DNA of 64,000 nucleotides from Weissella ceti (GTDB lineage Bacteria; Bacillota; Bacilli; Lactobacillales; Lactobacillaceae): NCBI RefSeq assembly GCF_018394055.1, contig NZ_CP074441.1, forward strand, positions 1,302,001 through 1,366,000, read 5' to 3'. Shown here one piece after another: positions 9,594 through 18,637 of this stretch (the stretch's first letter is position 1; every line of letters begins with the position of its first letter). The translations under genes and the position numbers were made by a program. Below the pieces are notes generated by a model. It saw only the letters and a list, made by a program, of their open reading frames with translations, did no database searches and had not been told where the DNA came from.

Positions 9594-9881
9594 TTATTGT
9601 TCGTTGAATAGTTGGATTTCCTTTGAAGCAGATGACAACTTAACAATTGCCTTCTTACGCTTCTTAGTGTATCCTGCGTAGCGTCCTTGACGCTTTAGCT
9701 TACCACGTACGTTTGCAGTATTGATCTTTTCGATTTTAACTTCGAAAATTTCTTCAATAGCGCGCTTGATTTGTGGCTTAGTAGCGCGAACATCAACTTC
9801 AAAAGTGTAAGTCTTGTTATCCAAAACTGCCACTGTTTGTTCAGTGATGATCGGGCGCAAAATGATATCGCGTGCGTCCAT
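9594..9881 (-). CDS. rplW: 50S ribosomal protein uL23
   Basis: A 95-residue L23, which lies at the tunnel exit and is the main docking site for trigger factor and [18 protein letters not shown], then [24 protein letters not shown] are typical. Its ATG overlaps the rplD stop (TAATG). Confidence 0.98.
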   Translation of the reverse strand: MDARDIILRPIITEQTVAVLDNKTYTFEVDVRATKPQIKRAIEEIFEVKIEKINTANVRGKLKRQGRYAGYTKKRKKAIVKLSSASKEIQLFNEQ

Positions 9882-10504
9882 TATGCCAAGACCTCCTCAA
9901 CCTGTGCCAAAGCTGATTGTACAACAACCAACTTATCGTTGTTGATTACGTCAAGAACGTTAACACCCTTAGCAGTCATTACAGTCACGTTGTTCAAGTT
10001 ACGTGCTGCCAAAGCTGCGTTTGTGTTGTTATCGTCCAAGACTACCAACGTCTTTTCGTTTACGTTCAAGTTGTCCAAAACCTTGATGAATTCCTTAGTC
10101 TTAGGTGCGTCGAATGACAAAGCATCAACAACAACCAAAGCTGAATCCAAAACCTTTTGTGACAATACTGACTTCAAAGCCAAACGGTATGCCTTCTTAG
10201 GCATCTTGTAGGCATATGAACGTGGAGTAGGTCCAAAGACAATTCCACCACCACGCCATTGTGGAGAACGGATTGATCCTTGACGAGCACGTCCAGTACC
10301 CTTTTGACGCCATGGCTTACGCCCACCACCACGAACAGCTGAGCGGTTCTTTACGGCGTGTGTACCTTGACGCATTGATGCACGTTGCATCAAAACTGCG
10401 TCAGTAATGACATCGTTGTTTGGTTCGATAGCGAAAATCGCGTCATTCAACTCGATTTCACCAGCATTTGAACCATCTTGCTTAAACATAGCAATCTTAG
10501 TCAT
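9881..10504 (-). CDS. rplD: 50S ribosomal protein uL4
   Basis: A 207-residue L4. The long loop that reaches the exit tunnel is visible as [19 protein letters not shown] (about 60-78), followed by [14 protein letters not shown]4 represses the S10 operon in E. coli; Firmicutes operons use different, less well defined leaders. It lies between rplC and rplW. Confidence 0.99.
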   Translation of the reverse strand: MTKIAMFKQDGSNAGEIELNDAIFAIEPNNDVITDAVLMQRASMRQGTHAVKNRSAVRGGGRKPWRQKGTGRARQGSIRSPQWRGGGIVFGPTPRSYAYKMPKKAYRLALKSVLSQKVLDSALVVVDALSFDAPKTKEFIKVLDNLNVNEKTLVVLDDNNTNAALAARNLNNVTVMTAKGVNVLDVINNDKLVVVQSALAQVEEVLA

Positions 10505-10528
10505 GTTTAATTCCTCCTTTCGACCTTA

Positions 10529-11155
10529 TTACTTAGCTTTTACTGAATTCTTAACAGTAACTAGTGACTTGTTGGCTCCAGGAACGTTTCCCTTAACCAA
10601 GATCACGTTGTTTTCAACATCAACGCGAACAACTTGCAAGTTTTGAACAGTACGCTTGTGGTTTCCCATACGTCCTGGCAACTTCTTACCCTTGAACACG
10701 CGGTTGATAACAGCACCCATTGAACCAGGTCGACGGTGGTAACGTGATCCGTGAGACATAGGCCCACGTGATTGTCCGTCCTTCTTGATGTTTCCTTGGA
10801 AACCATGACCCTTTGTGATTCCAGTAACGTCAACAGCTTCACCAGCGGCGAAGATATCAACCTTAACTTCATCCCCAACGTTAAATTCACCTTCAGCGTT
10901 ACGAATCTCACGAATGTAGCGCTTAGGGGTCGTGTTTGCCTTAGCGGCGTGACCTTGCTCAGGCTTGTTGCTCAAAACAGCACGCTTATCGTCGAAACCT
11001 AGTTGAATAGCTTCGTAACCATCGTTTTCCATAGACTTAACTTGGAAAACAACGTTTGGCGTAGCTTCAATTACAGTAACTGGAATAAGTTCACCGTTCT
11101 CAGTAAATACCTGAGTCATGCCGACTTTGCGGCCTAAGATACCCTTAGTTGTCAT
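10529..11155 (-). CDS. rplC: 50S ribosomal protein uL3
   Basis: A 208-residue L3. [17 protein letters not shown] at the start and the loop [22 protein letters not shown]...HRRPGS near the peptidyl-transferase centre are conserved. L3 is one of the two assembly-initiating 50S proteins. It is the second gene of the operon, 91 bases after rpsJ. Confidence 0.99.
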   Translation of the reverse strand: MTTKGILGRKVGMTQVFTENGELIPVTVIEATPNVVFQVKSMENDGYEAIQLGFDDKRAVLSNKPEQGHAAKANTTPKRYIREIRNAEGEFNVGDEVKVDIFAAGEAVDVTGITKGHGFQGNIKKDGQSRGPMSHGSRYHRRPGSMGAVINRVFKGKKLPGRMGNHKRTVQNLQVVRVDVENNVILVKGNVPGANKSLVTVKNSVKAK

Positions 11156-11246
11156 GACTAATCTCCTTAAATAATAGATATAACATCTTTAGCTTTTGGT
11201 CAGTTAAATGCTTAACCAGGCAAGTTGTTAATATTTAAAATTCAAA

Positions 11247-11555
11247 TTACAACTTGATTTCGATATTAACACCACTAGGTAGTTCAAGCTTTGACAAAGC
11301 ATCAACTGTCTTAGCAGTAGGATTCAAGATATCGATCAAACGCTTGTGTGTGCGCATTTCGAATTGTTCACGTGTATCCTTGTGCTTGTGTGGTGAGCTC
11401 AAAACAGTGTACAAAGTACGTTCTGTTGGCAAAGGAATTGGACCTGAAATTTCAGCCCCTGTACGCTTTGCTGTTTCCACGATCTTTTCTGCTGATGCAT
11501 CCAAGATTTCGTGTTCGTATGCCTTCAAACGGATACGGATTTTCTTACTTGCCAT
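11247..11555 (-). CDS. rpsJ: 30S ribosomal protein uS10
   Basis: A 102-residue S10 (NusE), a 30S head protein that also takes part in transcription antitermination with NusB. The start at 11555 ([16 protein letters not shown]) is the conserved one and has a GGGAG site. An in-frame extension to 11672 runs through the structured leader and was rejected. The [15 protein letters not shown] segment is diagnostic. First gene of the S10-spc cluster. Confidence 0.99.
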   Translation of the reverse strand: MASKKIRIRLKAYEHEILDASAEKIVETAKRTGAEISGPIPLPTERTLYTVLSSPHKHKDTREQFEMRTHKRLIDILNPTAKTVDALSKLELPSGVNIEIKL

Positions 11556-11589
11556 GATAATTCTCCCTTCGTCCATATTGGAATATGCA

Positions 11590-11725
11590 ACTAACTCCGT
11601 GAAAGTTACCGACGCACCATCCGAGGGCACCATGGCTGGGACCTCGTGGCAATGCTGCCGGGTGTGTCGCAACCTCTCACATCAAAGCTATTTATTATTA
11701 CGTAGTTTAGATGGGCTTTTACGCC
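11590..11725 (-). ncRNA. Putative structured leader of the S10 operon
   Basis: The transcript between the promoter (11748-11776) and rpsJ is about 180 bases and GC-rich against an AT-rich background. On the minus strand it contains GAGGTTGCGACACACCCGGC, then a CAGCATTGCCACGAGG stretch and a late TTTCACGGAGTTAG. It resembles the S10-operon leaders I recall from Lactobacillales, thought to let a ribosomal protein control the operon. The family match is from memory, and the exact ends are not determined. Confidence 0.6.
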
Positions 11726-11747
11726 CCCTGAAATAACGTACTTGACT

Positions 11748-11776
11748 ATAATACTAGATAAATCTATTAATAACAA
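11748..11776 (-). promoter_or_regulatory. Promoter of the S10-spc operon
   Basis: On the minus strand TTGTTA (11776-11771) and TATTAT (11753-11748) are separated by 17 bases, ahead of the structured leader and rpsJ. No other comparable pair lies between rpsJ and the divergent gene at 11992. Confidence 0.75.
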
Positions 11777-11878
11777 GGGTTTTTGGAACATTTATTTATT
11801 TATTTTTGTGGTTCCGCTTTCAACTTTTTTACATAAAAATAAACGAATATAATTCGGTACATTTATATAGTAGGAAGT

Positions 11879-11901
11879 TGTTAAAAAAGTCTTGTTTAAC
11901 A
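11879..11901. repeat. Inverted repeat upstream of the polyprenyl synthase gene
   Basis: TGTTAAA (11879-11885) and TTTAACA (11895-11901) form a perfect 7-bp inverted repeat with a 9-base spacer, about 90 bases before the start of the synthase gene. The size and position suit a repressor site. The flanking stretch 11777-11878 is AT-rich intergenic DNA with one plus-strand TATAAT (11848-11853) and no gene. Confidence 0.35.
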
Positions 11902-11991
11902 GAAAATTAACCTGACTTTTTGTACGGAATAGTTTACACTAAATATCATAAAATACGTTGCTTAAAGCAGACAAAAGAAGGGAATCACACC

Positions 11992-12984
11992 ATGGCGACG
12001 CCTAGTCATAAATTACATTCAATGTGGGATGACTTTCCAACATTGAAGGAAGATCTAACAGCCGTAAGTGAATTGATTGAAGAAAGCCTTGATGTGAACA
12101 ACAAAGATGTTCAAGCTGCTTTAATCAAGATGATGACTGGTCGCGGGAAGTTCTTACGCCCTGCCCTAACATTACTTGCTGGTCAATTTGCTCCACATAA
12201 CCATAAAAACTTAATCGCGTTAGCAGCCAGTGTTGAGATTCTTCATTCCGCTTCACTTATTCATGATGACATTATTGACGACTCACCATTGCGTCGTCAC
12301 CAACCATCAATGCAAGCACAATTCGGGAAAGATATCGCCGTTTACGCTGGTGACGTGCTATTCGCTAAGACATTCAGCTTACTTGCTTGGCATATCGACG
12401 ATTTAAAGACAAGTCGTATGGCAACTACTTATCTAAGCGATCTCCTACAAGGAGAACTAGAACAGCGTTCTAATTACTATCGTTTAGATATGACGCTTTC
12501 TGACTATCTAACTCAAATTGCCGGAAAGACAGCTAGCCTGTTTGAATTAGCGATTCGCTTAGGAACATCAACAGCCCCCGAAACACCTGAGTCTGTTGTA
12601 TCTAACCTAACAACATTCGCTTACAACCTAGGGATGGCCTTCCAAATCGCTGATGACATCCTAGATTATGAAAACGATAGTTCAACACTCGGTAAGCCAA
12701 CGCTAAATGATCTACGTGAAGGAATCTACTCTGCCCCATTACTAATAGCGTTAGAAAAGAACCCTGCACTAGGAGATACATTAGCTAAGCGCTTTGACAT
12801 CACAGATGATGAAGCTCAAGCCGTTGCTGATTACGTTATTAGTTCTGGTGCGTTAGATGAGGCTAAGGAATTAGCTTTGGATTACGCTAACAAAGCGGAC
12901 GATATGTTAGACCTACTACCTGACAGCGATAGTAAAGATATCTTGATGGATCTACAAGCAAAGTTGATTTCACGTCAAGATTAG
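11992..12984 (+). CDS. Long-chain polyprenyl diphosphate synthase (HepT/IspB-like)
   Basis: A 330-residue trans-prenyltransferase that lengthens farnesyl diphosphate with isopentenyl units, probably for the menaquinone side chain. The first aspartate-rich motif DDIIDD lies near residues 91-96 and the second, DDILDY, near 221-226; SASLIHDD and GKTASLF are also present. The start at 11992 has an AGAAGGG site; an in-frame upstream extension to 11920 lacks one. It stands alone, divergent from the ribosomal cluster, and ends at a strong terminator. Chain length cannot be told from sequence by eye, so no symbol is given. Confidence 0.88.
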   Translation: MATPSHKLHSMWDDFPTLKEDLTAVSELIEESLDVNNKDVQAALIKMMTGRGKFLRPALTLLAGQFAPHNHKNLIALAASVEILHSASLIHDDIIDDSPLRRHQPSMQAQFGKDIAVYAGDVLFAKTFSLLAWHIDDLKTSRMATTYLSDLLQGELEQRSNYYRLDMTLSDYLTQIAGKTASLFELAIRLGTSTAPETPESVVSNLTTFAYNLGMAFQIADDILDYENDSSTLGKPTLNDLREGIYSAPLLIALEKNPALGDTLAKRFDITDDEAQAVADYVISSGALDEAKELALDYANKADDMLDLLPDSDSKDILMDLQAKLISRQD

Positions 12985-12986
12985 TT

Positions 12987-13022
12987 AAAAAGACCGATAC
13001 TCATACGAGTATCGGTCTTTTT
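12987..13022. terminator. Bidirectional terminator between the synthase gene and tsaD
   Basis: A 15-bp perfect stem (AAAAAGACCGATACT and its complement) with a 6-base loop, followed by T-runs on both strands. It separates two convergent genes. Confidence 0.95.
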
Positions 13023-13084
13023 GTTTGTTGTTTGTTGTTTATTCTTTATTACATTTATCGCATAAAACCTAGTTGTCGTTTGAA

Positions 13085-14122
13085 CTAATCTAGTTCTTCA
13101 TCTTCTAGGTATGGGAATTCCAAACCTGGGTTGGCATTCAATCGCCAGTCGCCACGTACATCATGACGGTAAGCAATATCTCCCGCTGCACCAATCATCG
13201 CAGCATTGTCACCAGCCAAAGCTAGTGGCACTGGAAGATAAGTTGTTTCTGGGAAATCAGCCATCATGTTTGTCAATTCAGCACGTAATCCCTTATTCGC
13301 AGCCACTCCCCCAGCAACGATAAAGCTCTTTACTGGGTATTCTTGTAGCGCACGACGTGTTTTTGTTACCAACACTTCAATTACCGCAGCCTGGAAACTT
13401 GCGGCAAGGTTGATTTCATCGATGTCCTCACCACGTTGTTCAGCATTGTGTAGCAGGTTAATCACTGAACTCTTCAATCCTGAGAATGAGAAATCAAAGT
13501 TATCTTCCTTAACCATTGCACGCGGTAGGTTGTATGTGTCTTGCCCTTGGTGTGCCATTTCATCTAATACTTTACCAGATGGATATGGCAAGCCCATAAC
13601 ACGCCCAACCTTGTCGTAGGCTTCTCCGGCCGCATCATCACGTGTATCACCAACGACCATGTAATCAAATTCACTACGCATTAGTACAAGCTCTGTATGT
13701 CCACCAGAGACCATTAAAGCTAACGCAGGGTATTCAATTGGCGCCACGAAGTTAGCCGCGCTAATGTGCCCTGCCAGATGGATAACGGGTACTAACGGTA
13801 GGTTGTGGGCCCACGCAATTGTTTTTGCGGCCGTCACCCCAATCAAAAGCGCCCCAACCAAACCAGGTCCTTGGGTTACTGCAATCGCAGTCAAATCGTC
13901 ATAAGTTAAACCAGCATCAGTCAATGCTGCATCAGCCAAAATGGTCACTTGTTCAATATGGTGACGACTAGCCACTTCAGGAACAATTCCACCAAAACGT
14001 TGATGACTCTTAATTTGGGTTGCCGTTGCTAGACTAACAATTTCATTACCATCAGCGATAATCGCCACACTGGTTTCATCGGCACTTGATTCAAACGCCA
14101 TGATTAATCGTTTAGCTGTCAT
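13085..14122 (-). CDS. tsaD: tRNA N6-adenosine threonylcarbamoyltransferase TsaD
   Basis: Transfers threonylcarbamoyl from TC-AMP to A37 of ANN-reading tRNAs, with TsaB and TsaE. The 345-residue ASKHA-fold protein begins [11 protein letters not shown] (residue 8 on), has the metal-binding [11 protein letters not shown] motif (about 48-58), [15 protein letters not shown] and VSGGHTEL, and ends with the AGDNAAMIG motif. It overlaps the upstream rimI by 11 bases and closes a tsaB-rimI-rimI-tsaD operon. The gene for TC-AMP synthesis (ywlC/sua5) is at 59572. Confidence 0.97.
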   Translation of the reverse strand: MTAKRLIMAFESSADETSVAIIADGNEIVSLATATQIKSHQRFGGIVPEVASRHHIEQVTILADAALTDAGLTYDDLTAIAVTQGPGLVGALLIGVTAAKTIAWAHNLPLVPVIHLAGHISAANFVAPIEYPALALMVSGGHTELVLMRSEFDYMVVGDTRDDAAGEAYDKVGRVMGLPYPSGKVLDEMAHQGQDTYNLPRAMVKEDNFDFSFSGLKSSVINLLHNAEQRGEDIDEINLAASFQAAVIEVLVTKTRRALQEYPVKSFIVAGGVAANKGLRAELTNMMADFPETTYLPVPLALAGDNAAMIGAAGDIAYRHDVRGDWRLNANPGLEFPYLEDEELD

Positions 14123-14564
14123 GAGATTCCTTTCCTGTTGTGAAGTATTCCATCATTACCGCATCTTCAGTCGGATTGTGATAGTATCCTTCACGTACAT
14201 AATAACTTGTAAAACCAATTTTTTCATATAAACGGCGCGCAGCTTGATTCCCCGCACGAACTTCTAACAAAGCACGTGTATTAGCAGGGAAATGCGCTAA
14301 CCATTCACTTAATAGTATCTTTCCTAATCCTAGACCTTGTTGTGCCTTAATAATCGCCACATGACTAATAGATAGTTCGTCTGCAATTAAAGTCCCACTT
14401 GCGAACCCTACCGGTTCATTGTCTTGCAACAAGACAGAATAATCAGTCCACTTATTCGCTAGATCTGTTTCAAACGCTTTTTGCGTCCATGGACTACCTT
14501 CAAATGATTGATCAGCGAGTGTGAAAATTTCTAATGCATCGATTGGCTTACGGTATGTGATCAT
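14112..14564 (-). CDS. rimI: RimI-type N-acetyltransferase (ribosomal bS18 acetylase family)
   Basis: A 150-residue GNAT protein. The acetyl-CoA loop is visible as [14 protein letters not shown] (about 92-105), followed by [20 protein letters not shown] and the YYVREGYY segment typical of RimI, which acetylates the N-terminus of S18. It starts inside the stop of the upstream acetyltransferase (ATGA overlap) and overlaps tsaD. The rimI-tsaD arrangement is common in Firmicutes. The true substrate is not proven. Confidence 0.9.
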   Translation of the reverse strand: MITYRKPIDALEIFTLADQSFEGSPWTQKAFETDLANKWTDYSVLLQDNEPVGFASGTLIADELSISHVAIIKAQQGLGLGKILLSEWLAHFPANTRALLEVRAGNQAARRLYEKIGFTSYYVREGYYHNPTEDAVMMEYFTTGKESHDS

Positions 14565-15139
14565 CCAAAGTCACCTTGATATCGATCCAGTGCATGATGC
14601 ATGACATAAGCATCTTCACCAATATCGTAATAATCGGCTAATACGTCTGTTTGTTCAAACCCTAGACGGCCATAGAAGCGTTGTGCATCTTCATCAGACG
14701 CACGCACTTCTAAGTACGCTTCAGCAAATGCTTCACGTTGTGCCCAAAGCATAATATAAGTCATCAAGAACGTCCCAACAGCACGCCCTTGCCAATGCGG
14801 CGCAATTGTCACACTAGTAATGTGTACTTGGTTTGCATCCGGCAAGACTTCAAGCCCGATATACCCAACCAACGAGTTGGTTTCTGGTTGGCGCAAGATA
14901 ATATATTGACGTTCAGGCTTATTTTGTAGATCATCACGGAAGATATCGCCAGTCCAGGCTAATGATTCCCCATAGACTGTTTGTTCTAGTGCGACCAAGT
15001 CATCAATATCTTCAAAATCGGCTGTCATCATACGAAATGAAAAACCATTCACTTGTACTTCTTGTGTTGTTTCAACTTCCGTTTCAACAACGACTTGTTG
15101 GCGGCGACTTTCTAACCATCGTTTAAACGCGTTCCACAT
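14561..15139 (-). CDS. Second RimI-like N-acetyltransferase with N-terminal extension
   Basis: A 192-residue GNAT protein related to its neighbour. The acetyl-CoA loop is HWQGRAVGTFLMTYI (about 117-131), followed by LEVRASDEDAQRFYGRLGFEQ. The start at 15139 lies inside the end of tsaB with a GAGGTGGG site; a longer reading to 15229 was rejected. The first 35 residues are basic then acidic (WNAFKRWLESRRQQ...) and do not belong to the GNAT fold. Two adjacent RimI-type genes between tsaB and tsaD suggest one acts on another substrate. Confidence 0.87.
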   Translation of the reverse strand: MWNAFKRWLESRRQQVVVETEVETTQEVQVNGFSFRMMTADFEDIDDLVALEQTVYGESLAWTGDIFRDDLQNKPERQYIILRQPETNSLVGYIGLEVLPDANQVHITSVTIAPHWQGRAVGTFLMTYIMLWAQREAFAEAYLEVRASDEDAQRFYGRLGFEQTDVLADYYDIGEDAYVMHHALDRYQGDFG

Positions 15140-15848
15140 AGCCCACCTCTTCCTCGGGATGTGCACGCGCCCAATCTGCCTCTGCTTGTGATAGTCGGTG
15201 ATAGTTTGGTACAAATTGATGAATATCATCCACGTTAGTCAACACACTATCAGCCTTAACTAGCTTCACTGCATGCGCCGCATGTGGCACATTGTCTGTG
15301 GCTAATGTCGCATTGGGATACATTGCTTGAATACGTTCTGCAAAACGATCCAAATCACCTACGAACACAAGTTCACGACCTGAAAAGTCTGCCAGACGTG
15401 CCAATAGCGCTTCGATATTAGTATGTTGGTCATCAAGTACGGCACTTAATGTACCATCAACCCATTCATACGCCGCTGCATACATATTATCATTACGGGC
15501 ATCCATCATCGGTACGATTAACGCATCTGTATCAGTTACATTGGTCGCCAATAGACCTAGGCTAGATACACCTGCTAATTCAATTCCTAACGTATATGCC
15601 AATGTTTTAGCTGTTGTGACACCAATACGTAGGCCGGTGTATGAACCTGGTCCAGCACTAACCACAACACGATCTAAGTCAGTTGGTTGCCAACCGGCAT
15701 CCATCACTAATTGATCAATCGCCGGCAATAATTGTTCTGATTGATTCCGACTAATATTTGTTTCAATTTGCGCGATAACATTATTCGCGTCTAATAACGC
15801 CACACTTAACGGTTGGTTACTCGTATCAAAAGCAATTGTTTTCGTCAT
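15123..15848 (-). CDS. tsaB: tRNA threonylcarbamoyladenosine biosynthesis protein TsaB
   Basis: A 241-residue ASKHA-fold partner that dimerises with TsaD and is needed for t6A formation. The start MTKTIAFDTSNQPLSVALLD and the conserved VVSAGPGSYTGLRIGVTTAKTL motif (about 62-82) are diagnostic. A good AAGGAG precedes the ATG. It is the first gene of the tsaB-rimI-rimI-tsaD operon, and its 3' end overlaps the next gene. Confidence 0.96.
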   Translation of the reverse strand: MTKTIAFDTSNQPLSVALLDANNVIAQIETNISRNQSEQLLPAIDQLVMDAGWQPTDLDRVVVSAGPGSYTGLRIGVTTAKTLAYTLGIELAGVSSLGLLATNVTDTDALIVPMMDARNDNMYAAAYEWVDGTLSAVLDDQHTNIEALLARLADFSGRELVFVGDLDRFAERIQAMYPNATLATDNVPHAAHAVKLVKADSVLTNVDDIHQFVPNYHRLSQAEADWARAHPEEEVGYVERV

Positions 15849-15963
15849 TGGTCGGCTCCTTATGAATTTCTTATCTTTCTATTTTAATGCTTTTAAGTAT
15901 ATAAAAAAAGGTTAAGGCTGCTTTTTCCCCTGTGAAACCCACTTTTTATCGGTTATATGGCCA

Positions 15964-15997
15964 AACAAAAAACCGAAAGTCCTTAGACCTTCGGTTT
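15964..15997 (-). terminator. Terminator after galE
   Basis: A 12-bp stem with one G-U pair (AAACCGAAGGTC with GACTTTCGGTTT on the minus strand) and a 4-base loop, followed by a T-run. It lies just after the galE stop and ends the tmk-to-galE unit before tsaB. Confidence 0.93.
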
Positions 15998-16002
15998 GTG
16001 TT

Positions 16003-16992
16003 TTACTTTGCGTATCCGTGTGGGTGCTTTTGCATCCAGTTCCACGCAGTTTTAATAATATCTTCGACGTTTTCGTATTGTGGTTCCCATCCAAGCAATT
16101 CACGGGCCTTTTGTGATGATGCCACCAATGAATCTGGGTCACCAGCACGGCGTGGTCCAACTTCGGCTGGAATATCAACACCTGTAGCTGTACGTGCAGC
16201 TTCAACCATTTCCTTAACTGAGTAACCAGATGCTGACCCCAAGTTAAAGGCTTCAGATGGCTTATCAGCAGCCAAGTAATCCAAAGCCTTAACGTGTGCA
16301 GCAACCAAGTCCATAACGTGGACATAATCACGTACGTTGAAGCCATCTGGTGTCTTGTAGTCATCCCCGAACATCATGATCTTGTCACGTTGTCCCAAAG
16401 CTGCTTGCAAGATGATTGGTACCAAGTGTGTTTCAACTGGGTGATCTTCCCCAATTGATCCATCAGCCTTCGCACCAGCTACGTTAAAGTAACGCAATGC
16501 AACCCACTTCATCCCATAAGCCTTTTCGGCCCATTGAATCATGTGTTCCATTTGTAACTTTGATTCACCATATGGATTGATTGGGTTTTGTGGTGTTGTT
16601 TCCAAAATCAACGCATCTTCAGGTTCACCGTAAGTGGCGGCTGTAGATGAGAAGACAATGTCCTTAACATCATGTTCAATCATCACTTCAAGCAATGTAA
16701 TCATCCCACCAGTGTTGTTATCAAAGTACTTCAATGGATCAGTCATTGATTCTGGCACAATTGATGATGCTGCAAAGTGCACAACTTGGTCAATATCTTC
16801 CTTATCAAACACTTCTGAAAGAGCGGCCTTGTCACGAATGTCAACTTCGTAGAAAGGTACGCCAGCTGGAACTGATTCACGGTGTCCTGTTAGCAAGTTG
16901 TCCACAACAACGACGTCGCGTCCTGCTGCTAGCATCGTATCCACCATGTGTGAACCGATGTATCCTGCACCACCTAAAATTAATGTTGTCAT
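16003..16992 (-). CDS. galE: UDP-glucose 4-epimerase
   Basis: Interconverts UDP-galactose and UDP-glucose for the Leloir pathway and polysaccharide precursors. The 329-residue SDR enzyme has the NAD-binding GGAGYIGSH motif at residues 7-15, the catalytic serine in FSSTAATYG, and the catalytic YGESKLQME (Y-x3-K) near residue 147. The start at 16992 has an AGGAG site and matches the family; 19 extra in-frame residues lie upstream. It starts 4 bases after the thioesterase gene, an unusual partner, and no other gal genes are near. Confidence 0.96.
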   Translation of the reverse strand: MTTLILGGAGYIGSHMVDTMLAAGRDVVVVDNLLTGHRESVPAGVPFYEVDIRDKAALSEVFDKEDIDQVVHFAASSIVPESMTDPLKYFDNNTGGMITLLEVMIEHDVKDIVFSSTAATYGEPEDALILETTPQNPINPYGESKLQMEHMIQWAEKAYGMKWVALRYFNVAGAKADGSIGEDHPVETHLVPIILQAALGQRDKIMMFGDDYKTPDGFNVRDYVHVMDLVAAHVKALDYLAADKPSEAFNLGSASGYSVKEMVEAARTATGVDIPAEVGPRRAGDPDSLVASSQKARELLGWEPQYENVEDIIKTAWNWMQKHPHGYAK

Positions 16993-16996
16993 GGTA

Positions 16997-17761
16997 TTAC
17001 TCCTTATTTTTAAAAGGGTTTGGCATATCTGATACTTGCCACACGACATTAGCTTGCGCTGATAACGTGTCCCCTGCCCAAATTTGATGCTTCGTTGTCA
17101 TATCATCGCGTTGGCACTTAGACATTACAACGTCGTGCATCCCCACTTCTTGCTCAAATCGAATGATGACTTCGCGTGGTTCCATTTCAGCTAGAAAGGC
17201 CGCGCCTAGCACATCAGATACCCACTCATAATAACGTGAATTATTAACATGTAAGTTAGTATCAATATCATTATACCGCACTGCATACTCTTGTGTCCCT
17301 GACCACACATCACCGTCAGCCCACATCGCATTCTTAGCAAGTCGTGCAACACGCTTTACTTCATGTGGCTCTAACGCTGCGATGAAGTGTTCTGGAATAC
17401 GTGTTAACTTACGACTTGTCATGTCTAGTAGTGCAAATAACATTTTAATTTCAACTAATACGTCATCCCCTTTGAGTACTTCAAAGTGACGAATACTGAA
17501 GAAACTATTCGCTTCTTCAACCCACGTTTTCACAGTCACTTGATCATGAACATGTGGTAGTCGTGTAATCTTCACGGCTGTTTCAAGGATAATCCAGCCT
17601 AATCCTTGCGCGTGTACTTCTTCTTCACCAATGTTTAGTGACGCTGCCTGTTGTGTTGATGCTTCTAACGACACATTAATCAACATTGGTAACGTTACTT
17701 GTTGCTTCGCATCAGCTTCGTAATATTGAATTGTATGTTGTGTCGTAAATACTTTAGGCAT
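16997..17761 (-). CDS. Acyl-ACP thioesterase (FatA/FatB-like family)
   Basis: A 254-residue double hot-dog thioesterase that releases fatty acids from acyl carrier protein. The second hot-dog carries [16 protein letters not shown] (about 166-181), which contains the asparagine and histidine of the family active site, and the first half has [13 protein letters not shown]. The start overlaps the rsmI stop by 8 bases, so the two are coupled. This gene next to rsmI is common in lactobacilli. Chain-length preference is not visible. Confidence 0.92.
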   Translation of the reverse strand: MPKVFTTQHTIQYYEADAKQQVTLPMLINVSLEASTQQAASLNIGEEEVHAQGLGWIILETAVKITRLPHVHDQVTVKTWVEEANSFFSIRHFEVLKGDDVLVEIKMLFALLDMTSRKLTRIPEHFIAALEPHEVKRVARLAKNAMWADGDVWSGTQEYAVRYNDIDTNLHVNNSRYYEWVSDVLGAAFLAEMEPREVIIRFEQEVGMHDVVMSKCQRDDMTTKHQIWAGDTLSAQANVVWQVSDMPNPFKNKE

Positions 17762-18626
17762 TGTTAAACTCCGTATATAGTCGTTGGCGATCTAATTCAC
17801 GTGTCTTGGCAATTTGTTTGACCGCTGCAGTTGTCTTCATTCCACCATCAACTAAAGCTTGAACTGCTTCAATTGGTGTTAACTCAGCCAATGGATCATC
17901 GTTTTGTGCTGTCACAGCTTCACTGTTTCCAGCTGTCATAACCACAAATTCTCCACGTACTTCTTGAGTTTGAGCCCATTCAGCAACTTCTTCAGCCGTT
18001 CCACGAATGAATTCTTCATAACGTTTCGTCAATTCACGTGCAAGCACGACTTGGCGATCAGGTCCAAAGACCTTCACAATGTTTTGTAGTGTCTTCCCCA
18101 AACGATGTGGTGCTTCATAGAACAACATTGTTTCTTGATGCGTCAACAAGTTCGTCAACGCTTCTTGTTGTTCTGAATTCTTACGTGGCAAGAAGCCATA
18201 GAATGTAAATGGTTGTGGTACAAGTCCACTCGCAACCAAGGCGGTAATCCCTGCAGATGCACCTGGTAGCGGTACAACTGGGATATCAGCTGCCAATGCG
18301 GCCGCAACCAATTCTTGACCTGGATCAGAAATTGATGGCATTCCTGCATCTGAAACTTGCGCAAGATTCGTTCCTTGCGTCAAACGTTCAACAAGTTCAG
18401 GAATACGCGCTTCTTTATTGTGTTCATGGAACGAAATTTGACGTGTTTCAATATCAAATTGGTTCAACAATTGTTGGGTGTGACGTGTATCTTCAGCCGC
18501 AATCAAATCAACATCTTTCAATGTATCAATAGCACGTACTGTCATATCACCTAAATTACCAATCGGCGTGGGCACTAAGTACAGTGTTCCAACCTCATGC
18601 TTGGCATAACTTTTTTGTTGTTGCAT
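17754..18626 (-). CDS. rsmI: 16S rRNA (cytidine1402-2'-O)-methyltransferase RsmI
   Basis: A 290-residue SAM enzyme of the tetrapyrrole-methylase fold that modifies C1402 in the decoding centre. LYLVPTPIGNLGDMTVRAI (about 15-33), AAEDTRHTQQLL, the glycine-rich VSDAGMPSISDPG motif (about 94-106) and PLPGASAGITAL are diagnostic. It lies 11 bases after holB; the yabA and ricT genes often found between them are absent. It overlaps the thioesterase gene. Confidence 0.97.
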   Translation of the reverse strand: MQQQKSYAKHEVGTLYLVPTPIGNLGDMTVRAIDTLKDVDLIAAEDTRHTQQLLNQFDIETRQISFHEHNKEARIPELVERLTQGTNLAQVSDAGMPSISDPGQELVAAALAADIPVVPLPGASAGITALVASGLVPQPFTFYGFLPRKNSEQQEALTNLLTHQETMLFYEAPHRLGKTLQNIVKVFGPDRQVVLARELTKRYEEFIRGTAEEVAEWAQTQEVRGEFVVMTAGNSEAVTAQNDDPLAELTPIEAVQALVDGGMKTTAAVKQIAKTRELDRQRLYTEFNNA

Positions 18627-18637
18627 GTTTTTACCTA

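Noticed and set aside
11556-11672. N-terminal extension of S10 through the leader
   Set aside because: The in-frame extension lies in the structured leader, and the canonical S10 start with a ribosome site is at 11555.
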